NCBI GenBank assembly: GCA_011525785.1
Contig: WYBT01000042.1
Location: 1 to 64,000 of the forward strand
Source: Planctomycetaceae bacterium
Lineage (GTDB): Bacteria; Planctomycetota; UBA1135; GCA-002686595
Direction: 5' to 3'
DNA length: 64,000 nucleotides
Shown: positions 52,346 through 60,677 of the stretch, in pieces
Layout of the letters: each line of letters starts with the position of its first letter
How positions within the stretch are numbered: position 1 is the stretch's first letter
Notes under the pieces: model-generated
Seen by the model: the letters and a program-made list of their open reading frames with translations, nothing else
The model's database searches: none
Told to the model about the DNA's origin: nothing
Translations under genes and position numbers: made by a program

Positions 52346-54277
52346 ATGGAAGCTCGAGCACGCACACTGAAAACGCTCGGCCTGGGAGTGCTGGTCGCGT
52401 GCCTGACGCGCGGCGTGGGCGCGCAGAGCTCCGAGCCAGCGCCGCCCCGGCCGGCGACACGCACGACCCTCACGGCGCCGCGACTGTTCGAGGGCGTCCG
52501 CGGCGGGCCGTTCACGCCCGCGCGCGAGCGGGTCGAACTCGCAGCCGAGTGCGCGGGCGCCTGGACGGCCCGCGCGTCAGCGCCCTGGCTCTCGGTCGAG
52601 CCCTCGAGCGGCGTGGCTTCCGCAACGGGCGCACTGACGCTCGAGATCGCGCCTGCCGAGCCGGCGCTCGCGCTGGCGCCGGGTTGCCACCTCGCTTCGG
52701 TCGAGTGGCGCTGCGGCGAAGCTCCGCCGGTGGTGATCCACGTCGCACTGGCCGTGCGTCAAGAGGGCTGGACGGTCCTCACGCCGAGCGCCGATTCGCG
52801 CCGGGTGTTCGTCAGCTCGTCGAGCGGCGACGACTTCCACGACGGCTTCTCCGAACGCACGGCCAAGCGCACGCTGGCAGCTGCAATCGCGCAGCTGCGC
52901 CACGGCCACCCCGACTGGTTGCTGCTCAAGCGCGGCGACACGTGGAGCGAGTCGCTGGGTCACTGGAAGCGCTCAGGGCGCGCGTTCGACGAGCCGATGG
53001 TCGTCACGAGCTACGGCGAAGGCAACGCACGGCCCAAGCTCCTCACCGGCGCCGACAACGGCCTGATCACGCTGCAAGCGGGTGATGCGCCGCCGCGCAT
53101 CGACCACGTCGCGCTGGTCGGTTTGCACATGCACGCCGACAGCTACCGCGGCGGCGCCAGCCCTTCGGCTGTGAGCTGGCTCACCGCCACCGACGGCCTG
53201 TTGATCGAGGACTGCTACTTCGAAGGGTTCGAGGTCGACATCCGCATCTCGGAGGCTGGCGGCCGCAAGCGCAACGTGCGCATCCGCCGCAACGTGATCG
53301 TGGACGCCTTCGCGACCGAGGGCGTCGTCGGGCACGGTCTGTACCTGGCGGCCTGCGACGATCTGGTGCTCGAGGAGAACCTGATCGATCGCAACGGCTA
53401 CAACCCGGCGATCGAGGCCGCCGTGCCCTCGATGTACCGCCACGGCGCGTACATCCAGAGCGGCGTCGACGGCTGCACCGACGTGCTCCTGCGCGCCAAC
53501 ATCGTCGCGGAGAGCGCGTCGCACGGCGTGCAGCTGCGCCCCGGCGGCATCGCGCTCGACAACCTGTTCCTGCGCAACCCGATCGCGCTCCTGGTGGGCG
53601 GCGGACTCGAGTTCCAGCAGGGCGGCGTGGTGGCGGTCGCGCACCGCAACGTGGTCCTGGGCGGCCGCGACATCGACGCCGCCAATCCGCGCGGCTGGGG
53701 CCTGGGCGGGGAGAACCTGAGCGCGGCGACCTTCAGCGAGAACGTGATCGCCTTCGGCGGCGGCGGACTGCCGATCCCGCTGGGTCTGGGCGGCGACGCG
53801 CAGGGCGTGGGAGTGCGCCACACCTGGCTGCGCGACAACCTGGTGCACGACTGGGGCGGGAGTTCGATCATCGCCGTAGCACCCGGTCGCTTCGGGCCGC
53901 TGTGGCTCGAGCGCAACCAGCTGAGCGCCGCGCACACGCAGTCGCCGTTGCTCGACCTGCGCGGCGACGGCGCGCTGGCGCTGCTGCACGCGCGCTTCAA
54001 TCGCTTCGAAGGTCCGGGGCCCGCCGTGATGCTCGGCGGCGAAGCGCTCACCGTGGACGCCTGGCGGCGCGCAAGCGGCGACGAGGCCCCGCAAGCTACG
54101 CAGGCGCTGCCGCAGGCGCCGCCGCCGACGATCGAGGCCTACATGGCGAGTCTGGGCCAGGAAGGCGGCCTCGCGGGCTTCCTGCGCGCCGCACGGCGCC
54201 AGTCCAAGGCGCACTGGGACCCGCGCTTCACCGCGGAGCGAGTCAACGCCTTCGTGCGCGCCGGTTTCGGGCGCTGA
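52346..54277 (+). CDS. Secreted parallel beta-helix protein with one BACON-like domain (paralogue of preceding gene)
   Basis: 643 residues, ATG at 52346 starting a signal peptide (MEARARTLKTLGLGVLVACLTRGVGAQ). One BACON-like unit is present (WTARASAPWLSVEPSSGVASATG), then a beta-helix. Shared blocks with the preceding protein include DWLLLKRGD, RIRRNVIVDAFATEGVVGHG, LIDRNGYNPAIEAAVPSMYRHG and DIDAANPRGWG, showing a tandem duplication with loss or gain of one BACON-like unit. The C-terminal part is shorter and more Gly/Ala-rich. No ribosome-binding site is visible, because a terminator stem ends 14 bases before the ATG. The role is probably the same class of exopolysaccharide-related surface function. 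Confidence 0.85.
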   Translation: MEARARTLKTLGLGVLVACLTRGVGAQSSEPAPPRPATRTTLTAPRLFEGVRGGPFTPARERVELAAECAGAWTARASAPWLSVEPSSGVASATGALTLEIAPAEPALALAPGCHLASVEWRCGEAPPVVIHVALAVRQEGWTVLTPSADSRRVFVSSSSGDDFHDGFSERTAKRTLAAAIAQLRHGHPDWLLLKRGDTWSESLGHWKRSGRAFDEPMVVTSYGEGNARPKLLTGADNGLITLQAGDAPPRIDHVALVGLHMHADSYRGGASPSAVSWLTATDGLLIEDCYFEGFEVDIRISEAGGRKRNVRIRRNVIVDAFATEGVVGHGLYLAACDDLVLEENLIDRNGYNPAIEAAVPSMYRHGAYIQSGVDGCTDVLLRANIVAESASHGVQLRPGGIALDNLFLRNPIALLVGGGLEFQQGGVVAVAHRNVVLGGRDIDAANPRGWGLGGENLSAATFSENVIAFGGGGLPIPLGLGGDAQGVGVRHTWLRDNLVHDWGGSSIIAVAPGRFGPLWLERNQLSAAHTQSPLLDLRGDGALALLHARFNRFEGPGPAVMLGGEALTVDAWRRASGDEAPQATQALPQAPPPTIEAYMASLGQEGGLAGFLRAARRQSKAHWDPRFTAERVNAFVRAGFGR

Positions 54278-54318
54278 CGCAGGCCCATCGACTCGCGCAG
54301 CCCGAATCGAAGTGCTCC

Positions 54319-55278
54319 TCAGTCCGCGTAGCGGCCGAGGAAGTTGAAGCGCACGAAGTCGCTCCACATGCGCGGCGGATCGGGGTCGGGCTTGCCCTGC
54401 AGCACCCGTCGCACGCGCCACGCGCCGAAGCACAGCGCAAAGGCCAGATCCGCGCCCAACGCGTACAGCCGCCCGTGGTTCTTCACGAAGTAGCGCCGGC
54501 GCGACTCGAACCAGTAGCGCGGGCGGCGGCGCTGCGGCTCCTTCATGTTCGTGATGCCGGAACTGCGCCCCACCAGGTGCGCGACGCGACTGCGCGGCAC
54601 GTACCAGCAGGGCCAGCCCGCGCGGCGCGCGCGCAGACAGAAGTCGACTTCCTCGAAGTACAGGAAGTACTCCTCGTCCATGTAGCCGATCGCGTCGAAC
54701 ACCTCGCGCCGCACGATCATGCTCGCGCCGGCGACCCAGTCGATGGGGTGCTCGTGCGAGACCAGCGGCGGCGCGACCATGTGCGCGGCGAGCAGCCGCG
54801 ACACCAGGCCCAGGCGCAGCCCGCCTTCGACCTCGCCCAGGATCGAGGGGAAGCGATAGCGCGAGTGGTGCTGCTCGCCGTCGGGGTACTCGAGCTGACT
54901 GCCGGCGATCCCGACCTTCGGATGCGCGTCCATGAACGCGACCAGTTCGCGCAGCGCGCCCGGCCTGGCGATGGTGTCGGGGTTGAGCAGCAGCACGTAG
55001 CGCGGTCGCTCGGCCGCGGGCCCCTCGAGCGCCGGCCGCAGCGCCTCGTTGTTGCCGTACGCGAAGCCGCCGTTGCGCGCGAGCCCGCGCACCTGCGCCC
55101 AGCGCGACCAGCCGTGCTCACGCACCGCGCGCTCGAGCTGTTCGGCCTCGCCCGAAGCGTTGTCGACCACCACCACGCGCGTGCCGGGCACGTCGTCGAT
55201 CTGCGGCGCCAGCGAGGCGAGGCAGTCGATGGCGAGTGGCGCGCTCTTGTAGTTGACGATGGCGACGAGCAGGTTCAT
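54319..55278 (-). CDS. GT2-family glycosyltransferase (rhamnosyltransferase-like)
   Basis: 319 residues, ATG at 55278. GT-A fold motifs are MNLLVAIVNYKSAPLAIDCLASL, VVVVDNASGEAEQ, NGGFAYGNNEALR and YVLLLNPDTIARPGALREL (DxD-type metal site NPD), then GASMIVRREVFDAIGYMDEEYFLYFEEVDFCLRARRAGW. This pattern is typical of transferases that add rhamnose or similar sugars to O-antigen-type units. It is encoded on the minus strand, facing away from the MBL-fold gene. A C-terminal hydrophobic stretch (ALGADLAFALCFGAW) may associate with the membrane. Confidence 0.9.
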   Translation of the reverse strand: MNLLVAIVNYKSAPLAIDCLASLAPQIDDVPGTRVVVVDNASGEAEQLERAVREHGWSRWAQVRGLARNGGFAYGNNEALRPALEGPAAERPRYVLLLNPDTIARPGALRELVAFMDAHPKVGIAGSQLEYPDGEQHHSRYRFPSILGEVEGGLRLGLVSRLLAAHMVAPPLVSHEHPIDWVAGASMIVRREVFDAIGYMDEEYFLYFEEVDFCLRARRAGWPCWYVPRSRVAHLVGRSSGITNMKEPQRRRPRYWFESRRRYFVKNHGRLYALGADLAFALCFGAWRVRRVLQGKPDPDPPRMWSDFVRFNFLGRYAD

Positions 55279-55453
55279 GCAGGCGCGAACGGCGGAGTGC
55301 GCAGACTAGCAACGCGGCCGCAGCCCGCGCCGTCGATCGGGACGCGTGCACGGCTACCATGCCCGCTCCAGGGAACGAGAGATCGGCGCGGCGCCCGCGC
55401 GGCTTGTGTCCCAGGCGGCGTCGCGCCGATCCCCTTCCCACAGACGCTCCACC

Positions 55454-56836
55454 GTGCGGATCGAGTTCGTCAACCATTCCTCGTTCGTGATCGACAGCGG
55501 CGGCGTGCGCTTGATCAGCGACCCGTGGCTGGGCGGCACGGCCTTCGATGACTCCTGGGGCCTGCTCGCGCCCACCGCACTGCGCTACGAGGACTTCGAG
55601 CGCATCACGCACATCTGGTTCTCGCACGAGCACCCCGACCACTTCCACCCGCCTTCGCTCAAGCGCATCCCGGCTCACCTGCGCGCGAAGCTCGCGGTGC
55701 TCTACCAGGCCTCGCTCGACCGCAAGGTGCTCGACTTCTGCGCCGAGCTGGGCTTCGGCTCGACCCAGGAGCTGCCCCCCGGCCAGTGGATCCGCCTCGC
55801 GCCCCAGGTCGAGATCCAGTGCTCGCCGCAGGCCGGCTTCGCTGACTCCTGGCTCGCCGTGCGCACGCCGCAGGGCGTGGTGCTCAACGTCAACGACTGC
55901 CCGCTGTTCGAGCGCGAGCTGGTGCGCAAGGTGCGCGAGCAGGTCGGACCGATCGATGTCCTGGCGACGCAGTTCTCGATCTCGGCCTGGGACGGCAACG
56001 TCGACGAGCTCGAGCGACGCCGCGCCGGCGCGCGCACGATGCTCGAACGCACCGTGATGCACGCGCAGGAGTTCGCGCCGCGCTACGTGCTGCCGATCGC
56101 GAGCTTCATCTGGTTCTGCCACGCCGAAAACGCCTGGATGAACGACGGCTTCCTGCCGCTCGAACAGGTCGAACGCGAGCTGCGCACGCGCACCAGCGCG
56201 ACGCCGATCCTGATGTACCCCGGCGATGCCTGGCAGATCGGCCAGCCGTGGAGCAACGCCTCCGCGCTCGAGCGCTACGGGGTCGACGCGGCCTCGCTCC
56301 CCACGCGCGAGCTCGCGCAGCCCAAGCTGGTCGAACGCGAGGAACTCGTGCGCCAGAGCCGCGAGTACTGCCGGCGGCTCGGCGAAGGTTCCGACCCGCT
56401 GCGCCTCAAGCTGCGCTGGGCCGCGGCCAGCGCGCGACGCCGGCGTCGAGGCAAGCTCGACTCGCTGGTGACAGTGGGCTCGCGCGTGTTCGCGCCCGAG
56501 CGCGCGCTGGTGTACGTCGAGGACCACGCCCAGGCCTACAGCTTCTCGCCCGCCACCGGGCTGCGTCCGATCCAACTCGCGCGCGAGGCCTGCGACATCG
56601 CGCTGTCCTCGGCCGCGCTGAGCTACGCGCTGCGCTTTCTGTGGGGCGGCGAGACGCTGCTGTTCAACGGCCGCTTCGTCGAGCTCGGCCCCAACCGCCG
56701 CGAGCGCCTGTTCGACTACTTCCACATGGCCGGGCATCGCAACGTCGGCCTGACCGCGAACTGGAAGAGCCTGCCCGCCGACCTCGCGCGCCGCGCGCGC
56801 AGCGCCCTGGGCAGTTCTCTGGGCGGCGCGTCTTGA
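55454..56836 (+). CDS. MBL-fold metallohydrolase in exopolysaccharide locus
   Basis: 460 residues from a GTG at 55454 (VRIEFVNHSSFVIDSGGVRLISDPWLGG). The metal-binding HxHxDH is SHEHPDH (H58, H60, D62, H63). A longer C-terminal part (from about 250) includes HAENAWMNDGFLPLEQ and LSYALRFLWGGETLLFNGRFVELGPN and is not found in simple beta-lactamase-fold proteins. Similar proteins occur in surface-sugar clusters near N-acetylneuraminate-type hydroxylases. It is the first of three coupled genes: the flippase start (TTG) overlaps its stop by 3 bases. The reaction is unknown; a sugar-nucleotide or deacylation step is conceivable. Confidence 0.8.
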   Translation: MRIEFVNHSSFVIDSGGVRLISDPWLGGTAFDDSWGLLAPTALRYEDFERITHIWFSHEHPDHFHPPSLKRIPAHLRAKLAVLYQASLDRKVLDFCAELGFGSTQELPPGQWIRLAPQVEIQCSPQAGFADSWLAVRTPQGVVLNVNDCPLFERELVRKVREQVGPIDVLATQFSISAWDGNVDELERRRAGARTMLERTVMHAQEFAPRYVLPIASFIWFCHAENAWMNDGFLPLEQVERELRTRTSATPILMYPGDAWQIGQPWSNASALERYGVDAASLPTRELAQPKLVEREELVRQSREYCRRLGEGSDPLRLKLRWAAASARRRRRGKLDSLVTVGSRVFAPERALVYVEDHAQAYSFSPATGLRPIQLAREACDIALSSAALSYALRFLWGGETLLFNGRFVELGPNRRERLFDYFHMAGHRNVGLTANWKSLPADLARRARSALGSSLGGAS

Positions 56837-58326
56837 CCCGCGGGAGTTCGCCGCCCCTCGAGCAGCGCCCTCAGCCGCCCGTGGACGCCGTCGCGCGCAG
56901 CTCGAACGACTTGGAGCGCAAGGCCGCGCGCGGCGCGGCGTGGTCGATGCTGGGTTTCGGCGGGAGCCAGGTGCTGCGCTTCGTCGGCAACTGGGCGCTG
57001 GCCGCGCTGCTGCTCGAGGAGCACTTCGGCCTGATGGCGCTGGTCAACGCGCTGCTCATCGGCCTGCAGCTGTTCAGCGACGTCGGCGTGGGCCCGGCGA
57101 TCGTGCAGAACGAGCGCGGCGACGAGCGGCGCTTCCTCGACACGGCCTGGACGGTGCAGGTGCTTCGAGGCTTCGCGTTGGCAGGCGTGGCGGCCGCCGC
57201 GGCCGTCCCCTTTGCGCAGCTCTACGACGACGCGCGCCTGGCGCAGATCGTCCCGCTCGCCGGCGCGAGCGCGCTGATCGCCGGCTTCAACTCGACCAAG
57301 CTGTTCAGCGCCAGCCGCAGCCTGCACCTCGAGCGCCTGGTGGTGGTCGAGATCGGCTCGCAGCTCGCCTCGCTCGCGACCATGGTGGCCTGGGCCTGGG
57401 TCGACAAGAGCGTGTGGGCGCTGGTCGCGGGCGGACTGGTCGGCGCGTTCGCGCGCATGCTGCTGAGCCACTTCGCGCTGCCCGGCTCGAACAACCGCTT
57501 CGCCTGGGATGCGAGCGCCGCGCGCGCGATGGTGCGCTTCGGGCGCTGGATCTTCCTCAGCACGGTGCTGACCTTCTGCGTGCAGCAATCCGATCGGCTG
57601 ATCTTCGGCCAGATGATTCCGCTCGACCTGCTCGGCGTGTACAGCATGGGCGTGATGCTGGCGACGATGCCCACCACCGCGCTCGGGAGTCTGGCGAGCG
57701 GCGTGCTGTTCCCCTACCTCAGCCGCCTCGAGCGCGAGGGCCGCGACCTGCGCGAGGTGTTCGACCGCCGCCGCGAGCCGCTGCTCGCACTGGTCGGCTG
57801 GGCGCTGTGCGGGCTCGTGGCCGGCGGCCCAGTGATCGTGCGGCTGTTCTACGACGAGCGCTGGCACGCCGCCGGCTGGATCGTGCAGCTGCTCGCGCTC
57901 GCCGGCTGGTTCGCCGCGCTCGAGATCACCAACGGCTCGCTGCTGCTCGCGCGCGGCGATTCGCGCCTGGTCGCAGCCGCCGGCGCGGGCAAACTGGTCG
58001 GCATGCTCGCGCTGATTCCCCTCGGCCATCACCTGGCGGGTTTCGAAGGCGCCGTGGCGGGCTACGCCGCGGCGGAGCTCGTGCGCTACGCCGTTTCGTT
58101 CGCGGCCGTGCGCAGCCGCGGCGCGCACACCGGCGGACTGGACGCGCGCTTGTTCCTCAACGGACTCGCCGCTGTCGCCGCGGGCCTGATCGCCGCGCGG
58201 CTGTGCGCTGCGCAACCCGCGTGGCTGGCGGCCGCCGCGGTCTTCGCCGCCGTGAGCGCCGCCTGGGCGCCGCGCGCGCTCGCCCTCCGCTCGCAGTTGC
58301 GCACCACGCTCGGAAAGTCCACATGA
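56833..58326 (+). CDS. Wzx-like lipid-linked oligosaccharide flippase
   Basis: 497 residues if it starts at the TTG at 56833, which overlaps the MBL stop; a GTG at 56881 is an alternative. There are about twelve to fourteen hydrophobic helices beginning with AARGAAWSMLGFGGSQVLRFVGNWALAALL, with the family features EHFGLMALVNALLIGLQLFSDVGVGPAIVQNE and SDRLIFGQMIPLDLLGVYSMG. It belongs to the oligosaccharide flippase (polysaccharide biosynthesis) family and should move lipid-linked repeat units across the inner membrane. Its stop overlaps the next GT2 gene's ATG by 4 bases (ATGA). Confidence 0.88.
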   Translation: MTRGSSPPLEQRPQPPVDAVARSSNDLERKAARGAAWSMLGFGGSQVLRFVGNWALAALLLEEHFGLMALVNALLIGLQLFSDVGVGPAIVQNERGDERRFLDTAWTVQVLRGFALAGVAAAAAVPFAQLYDDARLAQIVPLAGASALIAGFNSTKLFSASRSLHLERLVVVEIGSQLASLATMVAWAWVDKSVWALVAGGLVGAFARMLLSHFALPGSNNRFAWDASAARAMVRFGRWIFLSTVLTFCVQQSDRLIFGQMIPLDLLGVYSMGVMLATMPTTALGSLASGVLFPYLSRLEREGRDLREVFDRRREPLLALVGWALCGLVAGGPVIVRLFYDERWHAAGWIVQLLALAGWFAALEITNGSLLLARGDSRLVAAAGAGKLVGMLALIPLGHHLAGFEGAVAGYAAAELVRYAVSFAAVRSRGAHTGGLDARLFLNGLAAVAAGLIAARLCAAQPAWLAAAAVFAAVSAAWAPRALALRSQLRTTLGKST

Positions 58327-59258
58327 GCGCGCCCCAGCACGACCAGGCCGGGCTCTCGATCGTGATCCTCTCGTGGAACACGCTCGAGCTCACGCGCGCC
58401 TGCCTGCGCTCGCTCGAGCGCGACACGACGCGCTTCGCGCGCGAGGTGATCGTGGTCGACAACGGCAGCCACGACGGTTCGCCGCAGATGGTCGAACGCG
58501 AGTTCCCGCGCGTGCGCCTGATCGCCAACCCCGACAACCGCCTGTACTCCGAGGGCAACAACCAGGGCGCGCGCGCCGCGACGCTCTCGCACGTGTGCCT
58601 GCTCAACTCGGACACCGAGGTCAAGCCGGGCGCACTCGACACGCTGCTCGCGTTCCTGCTCGAGCACCGCGACTACGGCGCCGTCGCGCCGCGCCTGCTC
58701 AACACCGACGGCACGATCCAGCCGGCCTGCAAGCGCTTCCCCGGCCTGCTCGAGCCGCTGCTCGAGTACACGCAGCTCGAGAAGCACTGGCCGTTCACGC
58801 GCTGGCCGGCGCGCCTGAACATGCACGACTTCGATCACCGCACGAGCCGCGACGTGCCGCAGCCGCCGGGCGCGTGCATGCTGATGGAGCGCGCGGAGTA
58901 CCTCGCGCTGGGCGGCCTGGACCCGGAGCTCAGCCTGTTCTTCAACGACGTGCGCATCTGCCAGCAGTTGTGGGCGCGCGGTCGGCGCATCCGCTTCCTG
59001 ATCGACGCCGAGGTGTTCCACCACGGCGGCGCGTCGACCTCCAAGAACTACGCGGGCAACACGCTGCACTTCCGCAACCGCCGCACCTACTACAAGAAGC
59101 AGTACGGCCTGCTCGGCGAGTGGTGGATGCGCTGCATGCTGTTCGTCGGCTGCGCGCGCATCTGGCTGGGCATCTGGCTGGGGCCGAAGAACGCCGAGCA
59201 ACGCCGCGTGGCGCTGGCCGAGCTCGCACAGCACTGGCAGCGCTGCCGCGCCGACTGA
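58323..59258 (+). CDS. GT2-family glycosyltransferase
   Basis: 311 residues, ATG at 58323 inside an ATGA overlap with the flippase stop. Motifs are LSIVILSWNTLELTRACLRSLE, VIVVDNGSHDGSPQMV, NRLYSEGNNQGARAATLSHVCLLNSDTEV (DxD-like site) and PGACMLMERAEYLALGGLDPELSLFFNDVRICQQLWARG. It transfers a sugar from a nucleotide donor to the growing lipid-linked unit. It is third in the MBL-Wzx-GT2 coupled operon. A C-terminal aromatic and basic segment (NRRTYYKKQYG) is common in rhamnosyl- and related transferases. Structured element copy C lies immediately downstream. Confidence 0.9.
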   Translation: MSAPQHDQAGLSIVILSWNTLELTRACLRSLERDTTRFAREVIVVDNGSHDGSPQMVEREFPRVRLIANPDNRLYSEGNNQGARAATLSHVCLLNSDTEVKPGALDTLLAFLLEHRDYGAVAPRLLNTDGTIQPACKRFPGLLEPLLEYTQLEKHWPFTRWPARLNMHDFDHRTSRDVPQPPGACMLMERAEYLALGGLDPELSLFFNDVRICQQLWARGRRIRFLIDAEVFHHGGASTSKNYAGNTLHFRNRRTYYKKQYGLLGEWWMRCMLFVGCARIWLGIWLGPKNAEQRRVALAELAQHWQRCRAD

Positions 59259-59278
59259 AGCTCGCGCGAGAAGAGCTC

Positions 59279-59330
59279 TGAGATGTTGGTTGGGGCGCTA
59301 CTCCCCCCTTCCTGGGGGGGGAATAGCTCA
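59279..59330 (-). repeat. Structured 3'-end repeat element, copy C
   Basis: Read on the minus strand, TGAG begins at 59330, the stop codon of the O-antigen-ligase-like gene, and CTCA ends at 59279, giving the outer pairing. The inner stem GCTATTCCCCCC pairs with GGGGGGAGTAGC (12 bp, one G-T). The tail is GCGCCCCAACCAACATCTCA. It matches copy A's core at 22 of 24 positions. Confidence 0.75.
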
Positions 59331-60677
59331 GCGCGCCGCAGCGACAGCCGTGGGCCGCGGCGTCGGCGCCGTCCCGGGAGCGCGCACGCGCAGCGCGCCC
59401 AGTCCGCCGGCGATGAGCAGGTACAGCGGGTTGGGCATGTCGTTGACGAGGTTGTCGATCATGTAGCTCGCCAGCACGACGGCCAGCGCGATGATCGGCG
59501 CGAGCTTGGGGTGCCGCCACAGCGCGCGCGGACAGCTGCGCGCGAACGAGATCACCGGCAGCACGAGCATGCCGATGACCGCCGCCAGGCCCAGCGCGCC
59601 CTGCCGCCCGTAGACCAAGATCCAAAGCGAGTCCGTGACCACGCGCTGCTCGTTCTCTTCGCCGATGTAGACCGCGCTGCGTCCCCAACCGCCCCAGCCC
59701 AGGAGCCACTGCTGCCGCGCGCGCTCGGCCAACAGTTGTTCGCACTCGAGCCGGAAGCCCAGCGAGGCCGCGCGATCGGGCAGCACTTGAGCGATCAGCT
59801 CGACCAGCTCTTCGCCGTGCCACAGCCCGAAGGCGCGGATCGGCACGTACACGATCGGCAGCCAGGCCAGCGCGAGCAGCACGCGCGGCGTCGAGTAGCG
59901 CCGCGTGGCCCAGATCGCCGCCAGGCCCATGAACATCAGCAGCGTGGCGCCGCTCGACTTGCACAGCACGGCGGTGACGAGCAACGCCGGCGCGGCAAAG
60001 CGCGCGGGCACGCGCAGGAGGTAGCGCCGGCCGGCCCAACGCCACCACGTGATCGCGACCACGCTTGCGGCGCCCATCCACAGCCCGACCGCGAGCCCGT
60101 GCTGCATGAACACCATCGGACGCCAGCCGCCGCCGCGCATGGCCTGGTCGAAGGCGTGCTGCGAGTAGCCGTAGACCAGCGCGTGGAGCTGCGGGCTCAT
60201 GCGGATCTCGAACAGGCACAGCGGCACGTACAAGAGCCCGCCGATGGCCACGCCCATGGCGAGCTCGGTCAAGCCTTGACCATCCGAGAAGTACGCGCGC
60301 CCGATCACGTAGGGCAGGCCCCAGGTGACGACATGGGCCAGCGAGGACGAGAAGCCGTCGTAGGGCCCCAGGCCGTTGGCCAGCGAGGCGAGCATCGGAC
60401 TGACGCAGAACAGCAGCGCGCACAGGTCGATCCAGCGCCAGCGCAGGGCGCGCACGCGCGCGCTGTCGAACAACAGGGCAGCTGCCGCGACGCCGAAGTT
60501 GGTGGCGCTCCACTTGCCGTAGTCGGGCAGGCCGGGCAGGTCGTAGGTCACCACCGGCAAGAACAGCCAGCCGAGCAGGTAGGCCGCGATCACCGCGCGC
60601 CGCGGCGGCAGGACCGTGAAGCTGATGATGACCAGCGGGATCCAGCCGAACAGCGTGATCGGAACCAGCACGCTCAC
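59328..60677 (-). CDS. O-antigen ligase/polymerase-like membrane protein
   Basis: 449 residues from a GTG at 60677, whose GTGA overlaps the stop of the upstream GT4 gene by 4 bases. About ten to twelve hydrophobic helices are predicted (for example IPLVIISFTVLPPRRAVIAAYLLGWLFL, VVTWGLPYVIGRAYF, LLYVPLCLFEIRM). The long loop near residues 300-360 contains LLGWGGWGRSAVYIGEENEQRVVTDSLWILVYGRQG, like the periplasmic loop of the O-antigen ligase/Wzy superfamily (Wzy_C). It probably polymerises or ligates surface glycan units outside the membrane. Ligase and polymerase cannot be told apart by sequence reading alone. Confidence 0.8.
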   Translation of the reverse strand: MSVLVPITLFGWIPLVIISFTVLPPRRAVIAAYLLGWLFLPVVTYDLPGLPDYGKWSATNFGVAAAALLFDSARVRALRWRWIDLCALLFCVSPMLASLANGLGPYDGFSSSLAHVVTWGLPYVIGRAYFSDGQGLTELAMGVAIGGLLYVPLCLFEIRMSPQLHALVYGYSQHAFDQAMRGGGWRPMVFMQHGLAVGLWMGAASVVAITWWRWAGRRYLLRVPARFAAPALLVTAVLCKSSGATLLMFMGLAAIWATRRYSTPRVLLALAWLPIVYVPIRAFGLWHGEELVELIAQVLPDRAASLGFRLECEQLLAERARQQWLLGWGGWGRSAVYIGEENEQRVVTDSLWILVYGRQGALGLAAVIGMLVLPVISFARSCPRALWRHPKLAPIIALAVVLASYMIDNLVNDMPNPLYLLIAGGLGALRVRAPGTAPTPRPTAVAAAR

